DNA of 64,000 nucleotides from Semisulcospira habei (Eukaryota; Mollusca; Gastropoda; Semisulcospiridae): NCBI GenBank assembly GCA_036245525.1, contig BTPG01000001.1, positions 216,105,059 to 216,169,058 of the forward strand, read 5' to 3'. Shown piece by piece: positions 56,403 to 64,000 of this stretch (position 1 is its first letter; each line of letters starts with the position of its first letter). The notes under the pieces were generated by a model. It saw only the letters and a program-made list of their open reading frames with translations, ran no database searches and was not told where the DNA came from. The position numbers and the translations under genes were made by a program.

Positions 56403-56486
56403 CGCGACGTTATTCTGGCACTACCCTTGAACCATTTTGGTCAAACTTACTTCACACACTGGTGTATTGCGAATGATAAGGGTTAA
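56403..56486. mobile_element. Right half of a TTAACCCTTATCATT-type MITE
   Basis: Reading inward from TTAA 56483-56486 it matches the left end of the 9131 element (TTAACCCTTATCATTCG, AATACACCAGTGTGTGAA). The TTAA lies two bases past the stop codon of the minus-strand peptide gene. Confidence 0.82.
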
Positions 56487-56488
56487 AC

Positions 56489-58370
56489 CTACCTGCAGCA
56501 GTAGCACTTGCCGTCGGTGTGACGGCACGAGTAGGTAAAAGGTTTGCAAGGGCCGCGCTTCGCGGCACATTCCCTGTCATGTGGGATGCGTTGCCCTTTG
56601 CAGCACCTGAAAAACACCACGACAGTCACACTGACCAGCGAGAGACACTAAACAGCGTTAGACATGTAAGACGCATCAGCGGTTCGCGTAGCCGATTTCG
56701 TATAGTAGGACCGAATCGAAACGAAGTTGATTGGCCGTGCTAAGTCTCCCCCAAAGAGACTTTGATCTCCCTAGTGATTCTCGCGAGCCGTTGCATGTGC
56801 GTGACACGACCTGCTCCAGGCTGGGATTTGAATGCTAAACTTCGCCGATACAACGGGTTTTGAATGCTGCCTTGTCTAAACTAAAACTTCGCCCCCCCCC
56901 CCCCCCCCTTTCTGTTTTCAATCCATGTGGGTAGGCGCACGTTGTGAACGCCGGGGGAGTGGGGGGGGGGAGGGGGGGGGGAGTGTTGCGTGCAAAGGAG
57001 AACAAGACCACAAAACGTCTTTTGGGAGCAATGTCTTTTACTTTACGACTTTCAAACGTCATAATTAACCCTTTTAGTCCCGGGACCCTGCAACAGGAGA
57101 TGGATTGATCATGATAATTCAAGTGTAGTGCCAGATGAGCTTGGCGCCTTCAGGCGCCAAGATCATCTGGCACTACCCTTGAATTATCATGATCATTCCA
57201 TCTCCTACGACTGGCAAACAGTCGTTAGGCAACTCCTGTAAATGTGAGAAATGGGACCTTGGGATTAAGAGGGTTAAAGAACGATAAGCCTTGTGTGCAG
57301 CACTTTCGTAAGACATTTCAAGAACGTGCAGCTCCGGATCAATCAGTTTTTAAGGGGGGGGGGGGGGGGGCGGTGGGGGTGCTGAACGACAATATAAAAC
57401 TGTATACTGTTCAGGAGCGAATGGCGCGTGCTTCCAGGGTCCGAAGAAATTGAAAAGCGGGGGGGGGGGGGGGGGGGGGGCGGGGGGGGGGGGGGGGGCG
57501 GGGGGGGGGGGATGGAGGGGGAACAGAGAAGTTCTTCAAGTTCAAGGGTCCAAAAAAATCGAAAAGCGGGGGGAGGGGGATGCTTTCAGGGTACGTAGAT
57601 ACCTAAAAGCGGGGGAGGGGGGTGCTGCAATAACATTAAACCACCACCACCACCCCCTCCTTTTTGGACCATGTTGTGGCCCTGTAGTAAATGATTTTTT
57701 TATTATTATTTAAGCCGAGGGGGGTGCTGTAGTACCAAAGCACCCCCCCCCCCCCCTTGATCCGGCCCTGACGTTTTTGAAGAAGATATTATGAACTATA
57801 AAGACACATTTGCCTGGAGACGTTTGCACAACAACATTGAACGCTTGCAGCCCCTGCCAATAGAAACACAACAGTCCTTAACCGAATGCCATTCACGTAC
57901 GCCGGGGCCCAGAAAATCCATGCCTCTTGCTATCAGTGCATCCCCAAAAGGAATTGAAATTGTTTGATTCGTATGTAACTGACCCTACAGCGGTCTCCTT
58001 TTTAGCCATGATTCCCTACAGAAGGAGATGGATTGACCATGATAATTCAAGGGTAGTGCCAGATTAGCTTGGCGCCTGAAGGCGCCAAGCTAATCTGGCA
58101 CTACCCTTGAATTATCATGGTCAATCCATCATCTCCTGCATCTGGTACACAGTCGTTCTTCAACACCTCCAGAATTTGAGAAATTGGACCTTGGGGCTAC
58201 TAAAAGGGTTAATGACGTACGCGTACGACGGGCACTGATCCTCATGAGCCCCTGAATGTACAGGGGTCAATAAGAATGTATGCCCTATCCAAAGGAATCA
58301 GAATGTTGTGATCAGTAACTTACCCTAGAGCGGCAAACACCAGCAGCAGAACCAAGACAGTGTTTGCCAT
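56489..58370 (-). CDS. Secreted eight-cysteine peptide, two exons (host)
   Basis: Exon 1 (58370-58324): ATG and 15 codons of a signal peptide (short N region, then a Leu/Val core), donor G|GTAAGT, phase 2. Exon 2 (56606-56489): acceptor TTTTTCAG, matching phase, 37 codons with eight Cys, then Arg and TAG. The precursor is about 54 residues, with the mature part starting at about the Cys-Cys pair. Spacing is CC-x11-C-x6-C-x6-C-x6-C-x-CC, a disulfide-rich, basic peptide of defensin or knottin type; I cannot assign a family, and antimicrobial, toxin-like or other roles are all open. Intron 1 (1.7 kb) contains two TTAA elements. A further exon downstream is possible, because the stop overlaps a good donor (CAG|GTAGGT). 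Confidence 0.6.
57065..57277. mobile_element. 213-bp TTAA palindromic MITE (TTAACCCTTTTAG type)
   Basis: TTAACCCTTTTAGTCCCGGG left; inward from the right, TTAACCCTCTTAATCCCAAG. Palindrome 57101-57199 around GGCGCC-TTCA-GGCGCC. This is the unexpanded counterpart of the 5.1-kb element at 36886-41986. Confidence 0.9.
57350..57620. repeat. Long G-runs
   Basis: Several runs of 9-20 or more G (57353-57372, 57459-57510) with strong G-quadruplex potential on the plus strand; Gly-rich frames here are artefacts. Confidence 0.9.
57782..57960. repeat. Paralogous empty-site locus of 32.4-36.8 kb
   Basis: It matches 32393-32470, then 33550-33578, then 36621-36720 in order, with one copy of the 34-bp unit and a single TTAA (57878-57881) in place of the 3.05-kb element. 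Confidence 0.88.
58000..58212. mobile_element. TTAA palindromic MITE, well-paired core
   Basis: The palindrome, about 58029-58128 (GATTAGCTTGGCGCC-TGAA-GGCGCCAAGCTAATC), is intact; right end GGGGCTACTAAAAGGGTTAA. The left end is diverged (TTTTTAGCCATGATTCCC). Confidence 0.85.
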
Positions 58371-58425
58371 AGCAGCCTTCGTACAATCGCCTGACAACAA
58401 CACCGCACGGAGCAGCCTGGAAGAT

Positions 58426-58476
<51 letters not shown>
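58225..58476. repeat. Degraded hairpin, exon 1 of the peptide gene, then (AGT)n
   Basis: A degraded GCAAGAGGCAT-family copy (58225-58290, CTGATCCTCATGAGCCCCTG). After exon 1 of the peptide gene comes (AGT)n at 58426-58476. Confidence 0.7.
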
Positions 58477-58477
<1 letters not shown>

Positions 58478-58930
58478 TTTGGTTTTGATTTTTTTTTTTT
58501 AGAAAGCCATTCGATGCAATGAGAGTTCTCTAAATACACTCGCTCCCTTGAAATGTGACAGAAATGTGTGCAATATCAGTATATATATATACGGTCTACG
58601 ATCAAGGTCTCATTCGCCTACACAACGTAACGAAACACCTACCTGTGGCTTGGCGTTGCCTGCGGTGAAAGCGATAGAGCTTAGATTTCAGCTCTGTAGT
58701 TTCTCCTGGGTTTTGTTTAATTTTGTTAGCGTTCAAAGTGTTCATTTTGTTCTTATTTGACTGTCGTACACATTTTTTTTCCCCACGTGTTGTTGGAGCC
58801 CAAATGTACACCAGAGTTCGCTGAAAAAGCAAGATTTACGAATAGGGCACCTTAACATTTATCATTTATACAACAAAGTACCCGACGCCACTGTTTTACT
58901 TTCACAACCCCAACCCTTTATTTGGATTTA
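58477..58930. other. Gene-free DNA upstream of the peptide gene
   Basis: No supported gene. A short exon-like word on the minus strand (CACCGCAG ... CACAG|GTAGGTG, about 58630-58655) could be a 5' untranslated exon but cannot be tested here. Confidence 0.4.
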
Positions 58931-61900
58931 CGGAGTCTAGACTCGGGGAACATATTAGTGACGCCTCGATCTCCATTCATAACTATGCTATAAGTATTCC
59001 GTAGAGATGCATCATCTCCCGGTGATACCGGTATAGCTGTGTACATTCATAACTCTATCCGCCAGTACGTTACCCGCCGCATGGATTTAGAGTCTTGTCA
59101 CGTTGATAGTTTATTTCTTGAATTGAAATGTGACAAATCTTCCCCCACACTAATTGGATTTATTTATCGCACCCCTTCAGCCACATTCTCATTTATGATG
59201 ATCTTGTCACCATGATGGATAAGGTGCAACTACGTAACAACAAAGACATTCACCTTCTAGACGATTTTAATATTGACCTGCTGAAGACTGGTCATGCGGT
59301 GTGGAGTTACACCACTTCATTATTTGGCCTGCAACAGATGGTTCGGTCTACCACTAGAGTTTCTTTGTCATCCGCCACCTTGATTGAACACATCTACACT
59401 ACAAGTAGCTAAGTCAAGAACGACCACGTGCCGAATGTTGCCATTAGTGATCACTTTCCTACTTGTTTTAATCTTTCAGTTAAACGTGATAAACCCCAGC
59501 ACAAACACCACACTACCATCACATACAGGTCTTACACAAAGTTCAACAAAGATGACTTTCTTCATGACCTATCAAACACGCCCTTTCACCTTATTTATAA
59601 CACTTAAGCCCTAGCGCTTTGGTACAAGCAGTCTTTGAGTCCTAAATAAACATGCCCCACTTAGGACTAAAAGAGTTAAACGCCCTACCCTTCCACCCTG
59701 GTTGTCAAAGGAAATCATTCACGCAATGAAAAAAAGAGATGACTTAAAATGGCACAAAAGAATTGCAGATTTTAAGAAACAACGTAATCTTGTAAAATCA
59801 TTAGTTAGAAAAGCTCAGAAAACACTTGCGGAAAAGGTAATCGCAGAGGGCAAAGATACCCGAAGTGTCTGGAATGTTTTTACAAAGAAGAAAAGTTCCA
59901 TCAATGCTACTACCTCTCTAGGCATACATCCAGACGAATTCAATTCCCACTTTTTAGTTATTGCTGAATCGCTTGTACAGTCTTTTTCTTCTAGCACGGA
60001 TATTTAGCTGTTCTGATAAACTGCGCACACACTGTGAGTCCACTTAATTCCTCGTACATCTTATGACAGTGCTTGAAGTAGGTAAATATATTTCTACTCT
60101 AACAAGTAAATCGTGTGGCCTGGATGAAAAGAAAACGTCATTCTCCATACCTCTTATGACAGTGTTTGAAGTAGGTAAATATATTTCTACTCTAACAAGT
60201 AAATCGCGTGGCCTGGATGAAAAGAAAACGTCATTCTCCATACCTCTTATGACAGTGTTTGAAGTAGGTAAATATATTTCTACTCTAACAAGTAAATCGT
60301 GTGGCCTGGATGAAAAGAAAACGTCATTCTCCATACCTCTTATGACAGTGTTTGAAGTAGGTAAATATCTTTCTACTCTAACAAGTAAATCGTGTGGCCT
60401 GGATGGAGAAAAAAAACACGTCATTTTCAATACCTCTTATGACAGTGTTTGAAGTAGGTAAATATATTTCTACTCTAACAAGTAAATCGTGTGACCTGGA
60501 TGGAAAAAAAACCACGTCATTCCCCATGCCTCTTATGACAGTGTTTGAAGTAGGTAAATATATTTCTACTCTAACAAGTAAATCGTGTGGCCTGGATGGA
60601 AAAAAAACCAAGTCATTCTCCATACCTCTTATGACAGTGTTTGAAGTAGGTAAATATATTTCTACTCTAACAAGTAAATCGTGTGGCCTGGATGGAGAAA
60701 AAAAAACGCGTCAATCTCCATACCTCTTATGACAGTGTTTGAAGTAGGTAAATATCTTTCTACTCTAACAAGTAAATCGTGTGGCGTGGATGGAAAAAAA
60801 AACACGTCATTCTCCATACCTCTTATGACAGTGTTTGAAGTAGGTCAATATATTTCTACTCTAACAAGTAAATCGTGTGGCCTGGATGGGAAAAAAAACC
60901 AAGTCATTCTCCATACCTCTTATGACAGTGTTATGAGTAGGTAAATATCTTTCTACTCTAACAAGTAAATCGTGTGGCCTGGATGGAAAAAAAACCACGT
61001 CATTTTCCATACCTCTTATGACAGTGTTTGAAGTAGGTAAATATATTTCTACTCTAACAAGTAAATCGTGTGGCCTGGATGGGAAAAAAAACCACGTCAT
61101 TCTCCATACCTCTTATGACAGTGTTTGAAGTAAGTAAATATATTTCTACTCTAACAAGTAAATCGTGTGGCCTGGATGGAAGAAACAAACATGGTAATGG
61201 AGTTGTCCCTTCCATACACAGCTGAAACCTTGACATTTATATTCAACCTTTCTGTCGAGCAAGGTATTTTTTCCAGATGCCATGAAAGATGTTAAAGTTG
61301 TCCCCGTTCCCAAATGTAAAGATCCCAAAAGTCCAAACAATTTCCGTCCTATTTCAGTGTTATCAATATTATCGAAGCCTATAGAAAGACACGTTTACAA
61401 GCACCTACTCCAATTCTTGAAGAATCATCGCCTATTCATATCTCTTCAGTCCGGTTTTAGACCTAAACACTCATGTCAGACTGCGCTAGTTCACATCATC
61501 GACTTTTGGCTCTCATCAATAAACAATTCCAAATTAAATGGTGCAGTTTTTTGGGACCTAACCGAAGCATTTAATTTAGTCGATCATAACGAAGGTATAG
61601 TGAGGTACAGAGTCCCCCAACGATCTATCCTAGAGCCTCTTTTGTTTTATTTATTTATCAATGACCTGCCTCTTTCCATCTCAAATCCTGAGATAAAATG
61701 CGAACTCTTTGCTGACAATTCAACGCTGCATACATCAGACAAACGTGAAACGACGCTAAATTGTATCCTCCAGCAAAGTCTCGATGAAGTGTCAGACTGG
61801 TGTACGCAAACTCGCATGCTAATCAGTACTTCTAAAACCAAAAGCATGTTGATAACAACCCACCAAAAGCATCAGCTAAATCCCGCCCCTCTGAAACTGT

Positions 61901-62098
61901 CACTTGGCAATGAACCTATCCAACAAGTACCCAAGCACCGCCTGCTGGGAGTTGTATTTGACGACCAGCTCAACTGGTCGCCGCATATTGACAGTTTGTG
62001 CAAAACCTTGTCCAAGAATGTATTTCTGCTCTCTAAACGTAGATATATTCTTAGTATAAAGTGCTGTACGTTGTTCTTTTACGCACACATTAAAATCC
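58931..62098 (+). pseudogene. Degenerate Jockey/CR1-like LINE with endonuclease and RT
   Basis: Order: endonuclease fragments (about 58931-59590; TESRLGEHISDASIS, FIYRTPSA, DFNIDLLK, ATLIEHIYTTSS, AISDHFPTC) in shifting frames with stops; a linker domain (59702-60007); a 93-bp tandem expansion (60061-61170); RT (61282-62095). The RT has FRPISVLSILSKPIERHVYK and QSGFRPKHSCQTAL. An internal deletion after FNLVDHN removes part of the fingers, and the catalytic FADD has become FADN. It ends abruptly at KIHC, where the next LINE begins. Dead copy, same lineage as 39.4 and 45.2 kb. Confidence 0.85.
60061..61170. repeat. 93-bp minisatellite made of LINE coding sequence, 12 copies
   Basis: The unit (TTATGACAGTGTTTGAAGTA, then AATCGTGTGGCCTGGATG) encodes the LINE word VGKYISTLTSKSCGLD, which should occur once before the RT. 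93 bp is 31 codons, so early copies keep the frame; later copies have A-run length changes that break it. Confidence 0.93.
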
Positions 62099-62102
62099 AC
62101 TG

Positions 62103-63998
62103 CGAAAAGAAATCAGAGGTAGAAGGAGATAAACAATACAGGGAAATTAAACCAGGATATCAAGAAAAGCATGAAAAAGGCAAAGAATAAGTGGATTGAC
62201 GATCAGTGTAAACACGTAGAAGAAAATCTGAACAAAAATAATAGCAAAAAAGCATACCAGCTGGTGAAAGACCTGACCAGTGTAAAACAAGGACGCTCCT
62301 CGATCATTCAAGATAATGAAGGGAACTGTCTTACGGAAGACTAAGACATACTGAAGAGATGGACAGAGTACTGCTCAGATTTGTACAACCACCAAGCTAC
62401 AGGGGACCCAGGCACACTTGTCAACCTACCTGTGACCAACAATGGCAACTATCCCATCCTCCGAGAAGAAGTAGAGGCTGCAGTGAAGTCGCTGGAAAAA
62501 GGGAAGGCAGCAGGAGCAGACAACATCCCTGCAGAGCTAGTCCAAGAAGGGAGAGAAGACATGATAAGCACATGATAAGCACCTTTCTAACAATCTGCAA
62601 TAAGATCTGGCAGTCAGGCCCACACCATGGACACAATCACTTATAATAACTCTCCCCCAAAAAAGGCAACTTACATCAATGCCAGAATTATCGCACGATC
62701 AGTCTTATATGCCACCCAAGCAAAGTCATGTTAAAGATCCTATTGAACAGGCTGAAGCCACATGCAGAGAAAATCATAGCTGAGGAACATGCAGGCTATA
62801 GACCAGGGCGCAGCACAACTGAGCAGATCTTCAACCTGAGAGTTCTATGTGAGAGATACCTCCAGCACCAGCAAGACCTCTATCATGTCTTTGTGGATTT
62901 TAAGAAAGCGTTTGACAGGGTGTGGCATGCAGCCCGTTGGTCCACCATGAAGCAATACAGCATCAATGCCAACCTGATAAAAGTCATAGCAAACCTTTAC
63001 AACAAGGCCACTAGCGCAGTCTGCTTCAACGGCAAAATAGGAAACTGGTTTAGGACTACAGTCGAGTCAGACAAGATTGCTTGCTCTCACCTACTCTTTT
63101 CAACATCTTCCTGGAAAGAATCATGACAGACGCTCTGAAAGATCATGAAGGAACTGTCAGTATTGGAGGCAGAACAATCACGAACTTGAGCTTTGCAGAC
63201 GACATTGATGGCCTTGCAGGAACAGAGAAGGAGCTAGCTCAGCTGGTGGAAAAGCTGGACAGTACAACCATTGCGTATGGGATGGAAATCAGTGCAGAGA
63301 AGACCACACTGATGACAAATAACACCAGTGGCATTGGCACTGACGTCATGATTGGAAGCCAAAAACTCGAAACAGTTAATAAATTCAAATACTTAGGAGC
63401 CATTGTGACAGATGAGGGATCAAAACCAGAAATACTGTCCAGGATTGCGCAGACAACAACAGCACTGGCAAGATTGAAGACCATATGGAAGGACATAAAC
63501 ATCACACTCTTCTCCAAGATCAGACTGATGCGCTCCTTAGTCCTCTCAGTCTTCTTGTATGCCTGTGAGTCATGGACCCTCAAAGCAGACCTTGAAAGGA
63601 GGATACAAGCCACTGAAATGAGATGTTTTCGAAAGCTGCTTGGCATTTCATACAGAGATCACATCACGAACGAGGAAGTGGGAAGCAGAATCAGGCAAGC
63701 CCTCGGGCCCTATGAAGACCTATTAGCCATTATGAAAAAACAAACCGCAAACTGAAGTGGTATGGGCATGTCACGCGTTCAGCAGGGCTTGCCAAAACAA
63801 TCCTGCAAGGCACTGTGCAAGGAGGACGAAGGAGAGGAAGATAGAGGAAAAGATGGGAGGACAATATCTCAGAGTGGACAGAAGCTGAGAGACACACTAA
63901 GAATGGTAGAGAACAGAGAGGAATGGAGGGAGCTGGTTGCCAAGTCAGCAGTGGTGCCCCAACGGTTGGCAAGACTACGGGATATAGATAGATAGATA
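62103..63998 (+). pseudogene. LINE with RT and (TAGA)n tail, frameshifted
   Basis: It lacks endonuclease. Several frames give the pre-RT helix region (KKAYQLVKDLTSVKQGRSS), KGKAAGADNIPAELVQEG, EEHAGYRPGRSTTEQIFNLR, VFVDFKKAFDRVWH, then LSPTLFNIFLERIM with intact FADDIDGLAG, FKYLGAIVTDEG, YACESWTLKA and a basic tail; it ends in GATATAGATAGATAG. Frame breaks occur near 62342, 62560, 62645, 63065 and 63735. It joins the preceding LINE directly at about 62100. Same family as 54612-55030. Confidence 0.88.
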
Positions 63999-64000
63999 GT

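Overview
The window is eukaryotic, almost certainly from an invertebrate animal and most likely a mollusc. Genes carry GT-AG introns and a complete six-exon ureG is present. Non-LTR retrotransposon remnants, tRNA-derived SINEs, TTAA-flanked palindromic elements, minisatellites and microsatellites make up most of the rest. The mollusc call is inference. No prokaryotic operon is present.

Bases 1 to about 7.7 kb are different: a compact, AT-rich, intronless cluster of six genes (called A to F here; A runs off the left edge). Gene gaps are 20-26 bp, one convergent pair overlaps by 24 bp, and four start codons are abutted by a TATAAAA- or AATAAAA-like motif. The proteins resemble unnamed ones carried by large virus-like (Polinton/adintovirus-type) elements in invertebrate genomes. 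No polymerase, integrase, ATPase or certain capsid gene is in view, so the class is not assigned. The copy is damaged: gene C has an in-frame stop and gene F a one-base frameshift. Gene E holds a canonical T TTT TTA slippery heptamer in the right phase, leading into a -1 frame that ends in adjacent PSAP and PPEY motifs. A 2.6-kb block of nested tandem repeats lies between E and F.

From 7.7 to 64 kb is host DNA. The clear host gene is ureG (urease accessory GTPase, 24198-31558, + strand, 261 residues, His-rich N terminus), whose introns hold a LINE, a SINE, several miniature elements and a 1.2-kb minisatellite. A second likely gene, on the minus strand (58370-56489), encodes a 54-residue secreted peptide with eight cysteines. 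One further isolated exon-like stretch (47489-47561) is weakly supported.

The rest is a dense collection of short non-autonomous DNA transposons. At least three related families have TTAA target duplications and piggyBac-like termini, and most have a long central palindrome, one of them a perfect 94-bp palindrome without a loop. Several have been blown up from about 0.1-0.2 kb to as much as 5 kb because a minisatellite grew in their centre. Two pairs of duplicated segments (16.7-18.2 with 51.4-53.5 kb, and 32.4-42.0 with 57.8-58.2 kb) supply empty sites for four separate insertions inside the window. LINE fragments at 12.2, 14.5, 25.7, 39.4, 45.2, 54.6, 58.9 and 62.1 kb are all truncated or broken.
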